Source: Sphingomonas paucimobilis NBRC 13935 | GTDB lineage: Bacteria; Pseudomonadota; Alphaproteobacteria; Sphingomonadales; Sphingomonadaceae | Assembly (NCBI RefSeq): GCF_000739895.2 | Contig: NZ_BBJS01000007.1 | Span: 124,001 to 188,000, forward strand | Length of the DNA stretch: 64,000 nucleotides | Reading direction: 5' to 3' | Shown: in pieces, positions 18,265 through 27,666 of the stretch | How the letters are laid out: every line of letters starts with the position of its first letter | How positions within the stretch are numbered: position 1 is the first letter of the stretch | Notes under the pieces: model-generated | The model's database searches: none | What the model was told of the DNA's origin: nothing | Seen by the model: the letters and a program-made list of their open reading frames with translations, nothing else | Translations under genes and position numbers: made by a program

Positions 18265-19167
18265 TCAGCCCGATGCCATGCGCACCGAAGCCTGATGGGC
18301 ACCGATCCCCGCCAGTACGCCGGCGGCGGAGGCGAGGGTCGCATTGTGCATGGGATTGGCGGCATCGCCCGCCGCCCAGACGCCGGCTATGGAGGTCGCA
18401 CCCCAGGGATCGACCTTCACGAAAGGCCCCGTCAGCCCGTCCTCATGGTCACAACCGAGCATCGCGGCCAGAGGCGTGGCCGGCTTCGTCCGTGGTGCGG
18501 TGAACAGCGCCACCAGCTCGATCACGCGTCCGTCCGCCAGCCGGACGCCGTCAAGCGCCGGCCCCTTGCCAAGCAGTTCGACGACGGGCGTTCGTTCCAC
18601 GGTCACGCCCCGGTTGGTGAATGCATGGAGATGGTCGGGCTCGGGCTCGAACTGTCCTTGCGTAAAATAGGTGGTCGGCCCCCAGTCGGGGATCAGCACG
18701 GCCTGATGCGCCGACATGGGATGCGCCGCCAGCACGCCCAGCGGCAGGTCGCGCATCTCATAGCCATGGCAATAGGGGCAGTGGAGCACCGTCGCGCCCC
18801 AACGCTCCGTCATGCCCGGAACCGCCGGCAGTTTGTCGCTGACCCCCGTTGCCAGGATGAGGCGCCGGGCGTGCCGCTCTTCGCCTGTCGCCAGGCTGAT
18901 GGCAAAGCCGCCATCGACGGCCTCGGCGCCATGGGCTTCGCCGGACAGGAACTCGACCGTCGGATAGCGGCTGAGCTGGCAGCGGGCATCGCGCATGATC
19001 GCGGCCGGCGGTCGGCCGTCCTGGCCCAGAAAGCCGTGTGCCTCGTCCGCAAACCGGTTTCTGGGCAGCCCGGCATCGATCACCAGCACATGACGTCTGG
19101 CGCGGGCGAGTTGGGTTGCAGCCGAAAGGCCCGCAAAGCTGCCGCCGATCACGATTACGTCGTACAT
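18265..19167 (-). CDS. Thioredoxin-reductase-like FAD/NAD(P) oxidoreductase
   Basis: A 300-aa flavoprotein beginning MYDVIVIGGSFAGLSAATQL, the FAD dinucleotide-binding motif. A redox-active CPYCHGYE motif lies near residue 136 as in the thioredoxin-reductase-like family. A C-terminal FAD motif GVWAAGDAANP follows. Unlike classical TrxB, the NADPH-binding segment (LGVLAAHPMSAHQAV) lacks a clean GxGxxG/A, so the electron donor is uncertain. It is divergent from an Rrf2-type regulator with a dyad between them, an arrangement seen for YwnA/Rrf2-controlled oxidoreductases. The ATG at 19167 is preferred over one seven codons upstream. Confidence 0.88.
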   Translation of the reverse strand: MYDVIVIGGSFAGLSAATQLARARRHVLVIDAGLPRNRFADEAHGFLGQDGRPPAAIMRDARCQLSRYPTVEFLSGEAHGAEAVDGGFAISLATGEERHARRLILATGVSDKLPAVPGMTERWGATVLHCPYCHGYEMRDLPLGVLAAHPMSAHQAVLIPDWGPTTYFTQGQFEPEPDHLHAFTNRGVTVERTPVVELLGKGPALDGVRLADGRVIELVALFTAPRTKPATPLAAMLGCDHEDGLTGPFVKVDPWGATSIAGVWAAGDAANPMHNATLASAAGVLAGIGAHQASVRMASG

Positions 19168-19179
19168 GGCTCGCCTTTC

Positions 19180-19200
19180 ATGAAACATAGGAAGTTACAT
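19180..19200. promoter_or_regulatory. Candidate Rrf2 operator dyad
   Basis: ATGAAAC-N7-GTTACAT is an imperfect dyad (one mismatch in seven) 13 bases upstream of the oxidoreductase start, in the divergent region with the Rrf2 gene. Its position suits a repressor site. Its assignment to this regulator is inference. Confidence 0.45.
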
Positions 19201-19275
19201 GAATGCCCAGCGGATATTTTGCAACAGCAAAAGTGACGTGATAAGGCCGAGCGTGAATTGCGAAGGACCTGAAGC

Positions 19276-19749
19276 GTGGACGCGCGCCTGTCGAGAATGC
19301 TGCACCTGCTGATCCATATGGGGCGGATGGAGGGGCCGCTGACCTCGGACGACGCCGCCATGATGCTGGGGACGAACCCGGTCGTGGTGCGCCGGACCAT
19401 GGCGGGGCTGCGCGACGCCGGCTATGTGCGGTCGATGAAGGGCCATGGCGGTGGATGGTCGCTGACCTGCGGGCTGGATGGCATCACCATGCTCGACGTG
19501 CATCGGGCATTGGGGGAGAACCGGATCTTCGCGCTCGGCCCCGCCGATCCCGCAGCCACATGTCTGGTCGAGCAGGCGGTCAACGGCTCGCTGGAAGAGG
19601 CGCTTCGCGAGGCGGAGGCGCTATTGCTCCGTCGCCTGGGCGAGGTGACGCTGGCCGACATCGCGGCGGACTTCGACCGGCGGATGGCCGAGTTGCCGTT
19701 CGGGGATATCGCCGCGCGAGGGCAGGGCCGTCCGTTGCGGAACGCCTGA
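19276..19749 (+). CDS. Rrf2-family transcriptional regulator
   Basis: A 157-aa protein starting at a GTG. The N-terminal winged helix is typical of Rrf2: SRMLHLLIHMGRMEGPLTSD, then MLGTNPVVVRRTMAGLRDAG and the wing SMKGHGGGWSLT. It has only one cysteine (ATCLVEQAV), not the three-Cys cluster of IscR/NsrR, so it is closer to the YwnA-like non-FeS members. It is divergent from the thioredoxin-reductase-like gene with 108 bases between the starts and a dyad there. Regulation of that flavoprotein in response to a thiol or electrophile signal is a reasonable inference. Confidence 0.85.
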   Translation: MDARLSRMLHLLIHMGRMEGPLTSDDAAMMLGTNPVVVRRTMAGLRDAGYVRSMKGHGGGWSLTCGLDGITMLDVHRALGENRIFALGPADPAATCLVEQAVNGSLEEALREAEALLLRRLGEVTLADIAADFDRRMAELPFGDIAARGQGRPLRNA

Positions 19750-20008
19750 GCCGACGCCACGTGTCGGAGAGGGGGGCGCTCCCCGATCGGCCATGCGAGG
19801 CAGATGAGCATGGGGCGTCATGTCGGCGTCACGATCGCCCTCTAGCGGAAGCGTCATTCCGGTTGCTCGCGACGAATAGTTTCTCGCGAGCGGCGGTGCC
19901 TCTCTTTCGTGACGTCACCCGGTCCATGCCGCATCCGCGATTACCCCATTTCCATACCATTCTCGGTCTTTCATACCTTCATCGGGCGGTGGCGCGGCAG
20001 GATGACCG

Positions 20009-20698
20009 ATGAGAATTCTGCTGGCGGAGGACGACGCCGTCACGGCGGAGAATATTGGTGCAGGCCTGCGTGCGGCGGGCCATCATATCCGTATCGCCTC
20101 CACGGGCCATGAGGCCCTGACGCTGCTCAATGCCGAGCCGTTCGACCTGGCGGTGCTCGATCGGTTGATGCCGCAGGGCGATGGCATGGGCGTGCTTGCG
20201 GCCATCCGGCAGCGCGATCGGCATCTGCCGGTGCTGATGCTGACCGCGCTCGGCGCGATCGAGGATCGGGTCGAGGGGCTGGAGGAGGGGGCGGACGATT
20301 ATCTGGTCAAGCCCTTCGCCCTTCCCGAACTGACCGCCCGCATCAACGCGCTCGGCCGCCGGCGCGCCGTGGCGAAGGAGGAGGATGGCCCTGAGGTCAT
20401 ATTGCGCTGGGGCGGGCTGACGCTCGATCTGCTTGACCGCCAGGTTCGCTGGCACGAGGCCGTAATTCTCGTCCAGCCGCGCGAGTTCCGGTTGCTGGAG
20501 GAACTGCTCCGCGCCCAGGGGCGGATCGTGACCCGTACCATGCTGCTCGAAAGCGTGTGGAAGCTGCATTTCGACCCCCGCACCAATATCGTCGAAACGC
20601 ATCTCAGCCGGTTGCGCACGCGTTTGGCCGAAGCGGGGTGCGCCGATGCAATCGTGACGGTGCGCGGCGCAGGCTATCGGATGCGCGATGGCGTCTGA
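20009..20698 (+). CDS. OmpR-family response regulator
   Basis: A 229-aa regulator. The REC domain covers residues 1-115 with the acidic pair EDD at 7-9, phospho-acceptor D51 (AVLDRLMP) and switch lysine in VKPF. A winged-helix DNA-binding domain follows (EFRLLEELLRAQGRIVTRTM and TNIVETHLSRLRTRL). It overlaps the histidine kinase gene by 11 bases, so it is cotranslated with its cognate sensor. The next gene downstream is a truncated siderophore receptor, a possible former target. It begins after a 260-base gap that has no gene. Confidence 0.95.
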   Translation: MRILLAEDDAVTAENIGAGLRAAGHHIRIASTGHEALTLLNAEPFDLAVLDRLMPQGDGMGVLAAIRQRDRHLPVLMLTALGAIEDRVEGLEEGADDYLVKPFALPELTARINALGRRRAVAKEEDGPEVILRWGGLTLDLLDRQVRWHEAVILVQPREFRLLEELLRAQGRIVTRTMLLESVWKLHFDPRTNIVETHLSRLRTRLAEAGCADAIVTVRGAGYRMRDGV

Positions 20699-22055
20699 GG
20701 GGCTGGTGCGTTGGCGCCACTCGGCGACGCTGCGGATCGCGCTGATTCATTCCGCCGCGATCCTGCTCGCGACCGCCTTGCTCGGAGCGCTGGTAGTCCA
20801 TGCCTTTCACGTCACGGTTCAGCGTCAGGTCGATCAGCGGATCACCGACGATATGCGCAGCCTGGTCCATCATTACAGGAGGGACGGGCGCGCGGGGCTG
20901 TTGCGGGCGATGGCGCAGCGCGCGGACATGATGCCGGACCTGTTGCGCGGTGCATTTACGCGGGACGGAAGCCGGATCGCGGGATCGGCGGTGCTGGCGG
21001 TCCAGCCACCGGGTTGGCGACAGATCATCCTTCATCCTCGCCATATCCCGCCGATCCCGGCACGCGCCCTGGCGGTCCGGCTGGGGGACGGCTCGACCGT
21101 CCTCGTCGCCTCTGCCGGAGACGCGGTCGGCGCGGCGGCCGCGCCGATAACGCGGCTGTTTGTCTTCCAGGCGCTGGCGGTGGCGATGCTGGGCATCGTC
21201 AGTGCGCTGCTGCTCAGCCGCTATCTGCGCCGCCGATTGGAGGCGATGGCGGAGACCGCACGGGCGATCATGGTCGGGCGGCTGGAGCGACGGATGCCGA
21301 TCGGCGGCGATGACGAGTTCGATCGCCTTGCCACGGTCCTCAATGCGATGCTCGACCGGATCGGCGCGCTGATCGGCAATCTGCGCCAGGTGTCGAGCGA
21401 CATCGCCCATGATCTGCGCACGCCGCTGACCCGGCTGCGCGCGGAAGCCGAACGGGCGGCGGGGGAGTGGGACGGGTCGGAGATCGCACGCGCCCGGTTG
21501 CACAAGGTGGTGGCGCAAGCGGACGAAGTGCTGGAGATTTTCGCCGCGCTGCTGCGCATCTCCGAAATCGAGGCGGGCGGTGGGCGGCGTGGGTTCGGCC
21601 CGCTCGATCTGTCCACCCTGGTCGAGGAGATGAGCGAGAGCTACGAACCCGCGTTACGCGATGGCGGACGGCAATTGCGCTGGACGGTAGTGCCGGGCGT
21701 CACGATCACCGGCGACAGACAATTGCTGGCGCAGGCGATCGTCAATCTGATCGAGAATGCTGCGACCCATACGCCGCCGGGTACGATGGTGGAGGTGATG
21801 CTGGACCATGCGCCCGACGGCATCCGCCTGTCGGTTCGCGATGATGGACCGGGCATCGCCATGGCCGACCGGGAGCGTGTGCTCCAGCGTTTCACCCGGC
21901 TCGACGCCAGCCGCGCGACGCCGGGGCATGGACTGGGGCTCAGCCTGGTCACGGCGATCGCGGGGATGCACGCCATGGATTTGCGGCTGGAGGACGCCGC
22001 GCCCGGCCTGCGCGTGGTCCTTCACCTCCCGCTTCAGGCCGCGTCGCACGACTGA
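20688..22055 (+). CDS. HAMP-type sensor histidine kinase
   Basis: A 455-aa membrane kinase. TM1 is near residues 15-38, a periplasmic region of about 110 residues follows, then TM2 near 155-175, HAMP, HisKA with SDIAHDLRTPLTRLRAEAE (phospho-His), and HATPase with NLIENAATHTPPG, DDGPGIA and GHGLGLSL. It pairs with the response regulator encoded just upstream, which it overlaps. The periplasmic part has many basic residues and histidines (HHYRRDGR, HPRHIPP), so an extracytoplasmic metal or envelope signal is conceivable but not shown. Confidence 0.94.
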   Translation: MASEGLVRWRHSATLRIALIHSAAILLATALLGALVVHAFHVTVQRQVDQRITDDMRSLVHHYRRDGRAGLLRAMAQRADMMPDLLRGAFTRDGSRIAGSAVLAVQPPGWRQIILHPRHIPPIPARALAVRLGDGSTVLVASAGDAVGAAAAPITRLFVFQALAVAMLGIVSALLLSRYLRRRLEAMAETARAIMVGRLERRMPIGGDDEFDRLATVLNAMLDRIGALIGNLRQVSSDIAHDLRTPLTRLRAEAERAAGEWDGSEIARARLHKVVAQADEVLEIFAALLRISEIEAGGGRRGFGPLDLSTLVEEMSESYEPALRDGGRQLRWTVVPGVTITGDRQLLAQAIVNLIENAATHTPPGTMVEVMLDHAPDGIRLSVRDDGPGIAMADRERVLQRFTRLDASRATPGHGLGLSLVTAIAGMHAMDLRLEDAAPGLRVVLHLPLQAASHD

Positions 22056-22161
22056 CGCAAAGGTCGCTTCCTATACATTTTCCCAACCTCGCGACTTTGC
22101 AACAGAAGTGACATGACCCGTCCGTAGCGGCCCCGGCAACACAGCTTGAGGGGCAAACATC

Positions 22162-23257
22162 ATGACGAACGGCCAGAGCGGCCGGCGAATGCGCCGGTAT
22201 CGCAACACTATCCTTTTGACCTCGATCCTGACGATCGCGGTGCCATCGGCCGCCTGGGCCGAGCCGGGCGATCCCGATCCGCAGACCGGCTTTGCGCGCG
22301 ACGGCGACATCCTGGTCACCGGCCGCCGCGACAAGGAAGGCGCACCGACCGAGACGCAGGTCGGCGCGTTCCGCAACCAGTCGCTGCTCGACACGCCGCT
22401 GACCGTGACGGTGATCGACGCCAAGCTGCTCCAGGCGCAGGATGCGCGCGGGCTCGATGATGCGCTGCGCAACGTCGCGGGCATCACGCAACAGGGCAAC
22501 AGCCCCTTGACCGCGAACAGCTATGCCGCACGCGGCGTCGTCGCCAATCCGCGCACCAATTTTCGGCTCAACGGCACGCTGCCGATCATCAACTATCTGC
22601 CGATCCCGATCGAGAACAAGGAACGGGTCGAGGCGCTGAAGGGCGTGTCCGCGCTCTATTACGGCTTCACCAGCCCGTCGGTCATCGTCAACATGGTGAC
22701 CAAGCGTGCCGGGCGCGACCCGGTGACGGACTTCCGCCTGGATACCGATGCCGAAGGGACATACGGCATCGGCGCCGATGTCGGGCGGTTGTTCGGCAGT
22801 GCGGGCCAGTTCGGGATGCGGCTGAACGGCTATGCCGCGCATCTCGAGACCCCGTTCAACGGCGTCAGCGGCTATCGCTGGCTGGCCAGCGGCGCGTTCG
22901 ACGTGCGGCGGACCGACCGGCTGTCGCTGCAATTCGACATTGAGCATTATGAGCGCAAGATGGCCGAGCCCGGCTCCGTCCTGCTTCCAAGTCCGGTGGG
23001 GGCGGTGAAGGGTATCGGTGGGACGGTGACGTTGCCGCGCTATCCTGACCCGCATCTGCGCTTTGCGCCGACTGATGCCGCCTATTTCGGGCGGGTGACG
23101 AATGGTCTGGCGCGCCTCAACTACAAGATCGACGACAATTGGTCGGTCCATATCGATGGCGGTATCGCCCGCCTGCATCGCAGCCGCTGGATCGTCGATA
23201 TCAATCCGACCAATTACACGACCGGCGTGGCGACGCTGATCGGCTATGTCAGCCCTA
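22162..23257 (+). pseudogene. TonB-dependent siderophore receptor, truncated by IS insertion
   Basis: About 365 codons of a receptor with a GAGGGG ribosome binding site, signal peptide (AVPSAAWA), a TonB box (DILVTGRRD) and a full plug (LDDALRNVAGITQQGN, VEALKGVSALYYGF). The barrel breaks off at IGYVSP, where the IS5-family element begins. Sequence on the far side of the element does not continue the barrel, so about 300 C-terminal residues are lost. The product cannot form a complete barrel. It lies 106 bases behind the two-component system. Confidence 0.85.
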
Positions 23258-24051
23258 GGGTCAGGACCCATTGATATGAGGCGCGCGATCTGATTCAGGC
23301 TTCGAGAGGAGACTGGAATGAGCGACCTGTACTGGCTGACGGACGATCAGATGGAACGGCTTCGGCCTTTTTTCCCCAAGAGCCACGGCAAGCCGCGCGT
23401 GGACGATCGTCGAGTGCTGAGCGGTATCGTGTTCGTCAATCGCAACGGGCTGCGCTGGCGAGATGCACCCAAGGACTATGGCCCGCACAAGACGTTGTAT
23501 AACCGCTGGAAGCGCTGGGGCGAGGCAGGCGTGTTCACGCGGATGATGGAGGGCTTGGCTGCGGCGGACGCCGAGCCGAAGACGGTTATGATCGACGCGA
23601 CTTACCTGAAGGTGCACCGCACGGCATCGAGCCTGCGGGTTAAAAAGGGGATCTCGGCCGCCTCATCGGGCGCACCAAGGGCGGCATGAACACCAAGCTC
23701 CATGCGGTCGCCGACGCGAACGGACGCCCGTTGAGCTTCAGCACTGCTCGATGATCTGCCAAAAGCACAGTGGCTGCTCGGTGACCGCGGCTATGATGCA
23801 GACTGGTTCAGGGACGCCCTGTATGCCAAAGGCATCCAGCCCTGTATCCCAGGTCGAAAATCGCGCAATCAGCCAGTCAGATACGACAAGCGCCGCTACC
23901 AACGACGCAGCCGCATCGAGATGATGTTCGGCCGCCTGAAAGACTGGCGCCGCGTCGCCACCCGCTACGACCGCTGCCCCACCGCCTTCTTCTCGGCCAT
24001 CGCCCTCGCGGCAACCGTCATCTTCTGGCTGTGATCAACGAGTCCTGACCC
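23258..24051 (+). mobile_element. IS5-family (IS427-like) insertion sequence, defective
   Basis: A 794-bp element bounded by inverted repeats starting GGGTCAGGAC at both ends, matching at about 15 of the first 17 positions. It is flanked by TA on both sides, consistent with a short TA-type target duplication. It carries a two-frame transposase. An internal deletion makes it shorter than an intact element of this kind and probably immobile without help. It interrupts a siderophore receptor gene. Confidence 0.88.
23318..24034 (+). pseudogene. IS5-family transposase, frameshifted and internally deleted
   Basis: The first frame starts MSDLYWLTDDQMERLRPFFP and reaches DATYLKVHRTASSL, followed by a slippery AAAAAGGGG where a -1 shift continues DLGRLIGRTKGGMNTKL. 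After GRPLSF sequence is missing, and the frame then jumps one base before ALLDDLPKAQWLLGDRGYDA. The C-terminus FGRLKDWRRVATRYDR ... FWL is complete. The -1 shift is normal for this group. The missing segment after LSF and the resulting frame change are not, so the enzyme should be inactive. Confidence 0.8.
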
Positions 24052-24412
24052 TAATTGCCGCTCATACACTTAAACTTGATGTCCGATTGCAAGGACGGTG
24101 ATCGGAATAATTCGAGATATTCTTGCAACTATGACAATATGCTGGGTGGGGATCCGTTAATAACAAAAGGAAAGTCTGTCCATCATTTAGTTGGCCTAAT
24201 GTATCTTCCATAATTTATGTGAAACGGGAATGGAGATGCTGATGTAAAAGCATGATATTTCGGAATGTACACCTCATCGACGCAACAACGGCATTTTAAC
24301 GTCTCGGTAACTTCCCGAACGGTAAGCGTTCCCGCAGCGCGGCGCCGGGGGGGATGGCGTGTTTCGAACCGGCGACGACAATCGCTGCTGCGTTGAATGG
24401 GGGAATAGTTTC
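24052..24412. other. AT-rich region between IS and large TonB receptor
   Basis: About 360 bases, clearly more AT-rich than the surroundings up to about 24290. There is no continuation of the broken receptor and no convincing open frame. It may hold the promoter of the next receptor gene. Confidence 0.4.
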
Positions 24413-27400
24413 GTGAGCTTGATGAATTCCGCATTTTATACCCTGCGGTTTGGGATTTCGACGGCGGCTTTGCTGACCGCGATGGCTGTCCCGGCATATG
24501 CGCAGGACGCTGTGCCGACGCAGGCCACGGATGCTGTCGACCAGAGCGAAGCGCCGGTGATCCTGACCACGCAGAAGCCGCAGGACAAGCGGGCGGCGCC
24601 CGTTGCGAAGTCCGGCAATGGTCAGGGTGAGACGGTCATCGTCACGGGCACGCTGTTTCGTGATTCGAACGCCAGCTCGATCTCGCCGGTGACCTTGCTG
24701 ACCTCTAAAACGCTCCAGTTGGCGAATATCACGACCGCTCAGGACGCGATCCGCTCAGTCTCGGCGGACAGTGCCGGCTCGATCTCGACCGGCTTCCGCA
24801 ACGGCTTCTCGGCCGGCGGCGCGGCGGTGTCGCTGCGCGGCCTGGGCGTCTCGTCGACCGTGGTGCTGATCGACGGGCTTCGCTCGGCCAATTTCCCGCT
24901 GAACGACGACGGCCATAACGCCTATGTCGATCTGAACTCGATTCCCTTCAGCACCATCGATCGCATCGAAGTGTTGAAGGACGGCGCGTCCTCCACTTAC
25001 GGCGCGGACGCGATCGGCGGCGTGGTCAACCTGATCAGCAAGAAGAATGTCCAGGGCATCCAGGGATCGGTCCAGGGCGGCACGACGGAGAAGGCCGATG
25101 GCTCGCATTATCGCGCGACCCTGACCGCCGGCGTTGGCGACTATAACGAGCAGGGTTTCAACTTCTATGTGAACGGCGAATATACCTATGACGGGTATAT
25201 CACCAATCACTCGCGCGGTTACCCGTTCAACACGTTGGATCTGACCCCCAGCGGCCTGACGGACCGTAACCGCAACGACGACTCGCTGCTCGCGGCGAAC
25301 CCACAGGCGGTCGTGACCCGCGTGCGTCAGACCGATCTCAACAACCCGCTCGCTGGCCAGGTCGGCGCGCCGCTGACCAACCAGTACCAACTGCTCATCA
25401 ATCCCAGCGCTTGCCCCTTCGGCACCTTCACGGTCTCGTCCGGTTCGGCGCAGGGCACCGGCTGCAAGCACAACCTGCCTGACGAATATTCGATCATCCA
25501 GCCGCGCCAGCAGCGCTATTCGACCACGGCGCGTCTGAACGTCCGTCTGGCCGAAGGTTGGGAGGCATTCGCCAGCGGCAGCTACTCGCATTCCGAGGTC
25601 GACATTCGCGGCGCCCCGGCAGGCATCCGCCAGACCCAGCCCTTCGGCGGCTCGGCGGCGCTGGCCTCGAGCAGCCCCGGGATCGTCCTGCCCATGTATG
25701 TCTGCTCGACAGGCGTGAACTGCGCCACGGCGGCCGATCGCCGGCTCAACCCGAACAACCCCTATGCCGTGGCGGGCGCCGATCCCACCCAGAGTGCGGC
25801 GCGCATCTATTATCTGTTCGGTGACATCCCTGCGAACAGCCATCGCTATGTCGACGTGTTCCGCGCGACCGGCGGCATCTCGGGCGATCTGGGCGGTGGG
25901 TTCAAGTTCCGTCTGAACGGCGTCTATGCCCGCGACAATTTCAGCGTCACGCAGCGCGGCTTCATCAACATCCAAGGCCTGCTGAACGCGATCAACACGG
26001 GCGCCTATAATTTCGTCAATCCCGAGCAAAACACGGCGGCGGTGCGCAACCAGATCTCGCCCGAGCGTACGACACCGTCCTATTCGACGGTGGCGACGAT
26101 CGGCGGCTCGCTGCTCAAGTCGCTGATGGAACTGCCCGGCGGCGACCTCAATGTCGGCGCGGGCTTCCAGATCCGCCGCGAGACGCTGATGAACCGCAAC
26201 CAGAATGCGGACCTCAGCTATTACGGCCTGAACACCTCATCGGCCCAGGGACGCCAGACCGTGACCGCCGGCTTCTTCGAAATCGACGCGCCTTTCCTGC
26301 GGACCTTCGACCTGAACGTCTCGGGCCGTTACGACCACTATTCGCAGGGCTATAGCCACTTCTCGCCCAAGGTCGGTGCGAAGTTCACGCCCGTCGAGCA
26401 ATTCTCGCTCCGCGCCACCTATTCGCAGGGCTTCCGCGCGCCGACCTTCGCGGAAAACAACCCGGCCAGCAGCTATGCGGGCTTCTCGTCCTTGACGCCG
26501 CCCGCCAGCTTCGTCGCTGCCCACCCGGGCAATCCGGCCTATACCAGCACCTATAATATCGGCAGCGGCTCGATCGGTAATCCCGACATCCTGCCGGAAG
26601 TGTCGCGCAGCTTCACGGCCGGCACGATCTTCCGGCCGACGCGCTGGTTCAACCTGACGGTCGACTATTACAACATCAAGAAGTCGAACCTGATCGTCAG
26701 CGGGCCGCTGCGTGCCCAGGCGATCGCGGCCTATTATGGTCAGACCAACGCGACCGCCGGTTGTGCCGCGCTGGCGGCGGTGGGCCCGGGCTATCAGTGC
26801 AACGTCATCGACGCTCCCGATCCCGCCAATCCGAACGCGCTGCCGCGTCTGCTGGTGTTCAACGTACCGTACGTCAACGCCAACTATCAGGTCAGCTCCG
26901 GCATCGACATGCAGGCCAATGCCGCCTTCGAGCTGGCGAACGGCGCGCGCCTGATCAGCCGCCTGGACGTCACCCGCGTGCTTCGCCTCGATCTGGTGAC
27001 CCCGGCGGGCGTGGTGCAGAAATATGCCGGCACGCTTGGGCCTTACCAGCTTTCTTCGGGTGGCGGTACGCCGCGCATCCGTGGCAACTGGCAGAACTCG
27101 CTGGAGATCAACAACTTCTCGATCACCGCGACGACCTATTATGTGGGTCGGATCAAGCAGGTGGCGGCGGACCAGATCACCCCGGTCAACGGCGTGATCG
27201 ACCTGTCGTGCAAGAACACGATGGTGCCGATCGTACCGGGCAGCGACGTGAACAACCAGTGCTACATCCGCCCGTTCATCTACACCGACCTGAACCTGGG
27301 CGTGCGGGTGAACGATCAGTTTCGCTTCTTCTTCAACATCCAGAACCTGACCAACGCCCGCGCACCGCTGGCGGCGGCGGCCTATACCAGCAATCCGAAC

Positions 27401-27472
27401 TATCTGAGCAGCTGGCATTATGCCGGTCTCGTCGGTCGCAACTTCAGCGCCGGCGCGAACTTTAACTTCTGA
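24413..27472 (+). CDS. Large TonB-dependent receptor
   Basis: A 1019-aa outer-membrane receptor. The GTG at 24413 has GGGGGAA at the right distance; an ATG three codons later is the alternative. The signal peptide ends AVPAYAQ. An extended Q/T/P-rich N-terminal region of about 50 residues precedes the TonB box (ETVIVTGTL). The plug has VSLRGLGVSSTVVLIDGLRS and IDRIEVLKDGASSTYGADA, and the barrel ends SAGANFNF. Length and style fit the sphingomonad receptors for carbohydrates, peptides or other large substrates rather than siderophore receptors. No transporter or catabolic gene is adjacent. A strong hairpin follows. Confidence 0.92.
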   Translation: MSLMNSAFYTLRFGISTAALLTAMAVPAYAQDAVPTQATDAVDQSEAPVILTTQKPQDKRAAPVAKSGNGQGETVIVTGTLFRDSNASSISPVTLLTSKTLQLANITTAQDAIRSVSADSAGSISTGFRNGFSAGGAAVSLRGLGVSSTVVLIDGLRSANFPLNDDGHNAYVDLNSIPFSTIDRIEVLKDGASSTYGADAIGGVVNLISKKNVQGIQGSVQGGTTEKADGSHYRATLTAGVGDYNEQGFNFYVNGEYTYDGYITNHSRGYPFNTLDLTPSGLTDRNRNDDSLLAANPQAVVTRVRQTDLNNPLAGQVGAPLTNQYQLLINPSACPFGTFTVSSGSAQGTGCKHNLPDEYSIIQPRQQRYSTTARLNVRLAEGWEAFASGSYSHSEVDIRGAPAGIRQTQPFGGSAALASSSPGIVLPMYVCSTGVNCATAADRRLNPNNPYAVAGADPTQSAARIYYLFGDIPANSHRYVDVFRATGGISGDLGGGFKFRLNGVYARDNFSVTQRGFINIQGLLNAINTGAYNFVNPEQNTAAVRNQISPERTTPSYSTVATIGGSLLKSLMELPGGDLNVGAGFQIRRETLMNRNQNADLSYYGLNTSSAQGRQTVTAGFFEIDAPFLRTFDLNVSGRYDHYSQGYSHFSPKVGAKFTPVEQFSLRATYSQGFRAPTFAENNPASSYAGFSSLTPPASFVAAHPGNPAYTSTYNIGSGSIGNPDILPEVSRSFTAGTIFRPTRWFNLTVDYYNIKKSNLIVSGPLRAQAIAAYYGQTNATAGCAALAAVGPGYQCNVIDAPDPANPNALPRLLVFNVPYVNANYQVSSGIDMQANAAFELANGARLISRLDVTRVLRLDLVTPAGVVQKYAGTLGPYQLSSGGGTPRIRGNWQNSLEINNFSITATTYYVGRIKQVAADQITPVNGVIDLSCKNTMVPIVPGSDVNNQCYIRPFIYTDLNLGVRVNDQFRFFFNIQNLTNARAPLAAAAYTSNPNYLSSWHYAGLVGRNFSAGANFNF

Positions 27473-27534
27473 AGTCGCCGATGAGGCCATGAGGCATCGG
27501 AGCGATCATTACGTCGTCCCGAAGCTGATGGGAC

Positions 27535-27569
27535 GGATAGGGGTGCGGGGAGATGCCGCACCCCTATCC
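27535..27569 (+). terminator. Strong hairpin behind TonB receptor
   Basis: A perfect 14-bp stem, GGATAGGGGTGCGG pairing with CCGCACCCCTATCC, with a 7-base loop, 60 bases after the receptor stop. No T-run follows, so it may act as an mRNA 3' stabiliser or a Rho-dependent end rather than a classical intrinsic terminator. Confidence 0.65.
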
Positions 27570-27638
27570 GGCCCTGTCCAATCCGCCCCAATGCGGGTGA
27601 TGGCGCCGATACGGCAATCGAACGGATCGGCACCGGAC

Positions 27639-27666
27639 GGATAAGGTAAGGCAATTTTACCTATCC
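27639..27666 (+). other. AT-rich stem-loop upstream of chemoreceptor
   Basis: GGATA(A)GGTAA pairs with TTACCTATCC (10 bp with one bulged A, 7-base loop). It lies in the 490-base gap before the first chemoreceptor gene, which otherwise shows no gene. Function unknown. Confidence 0.4.
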
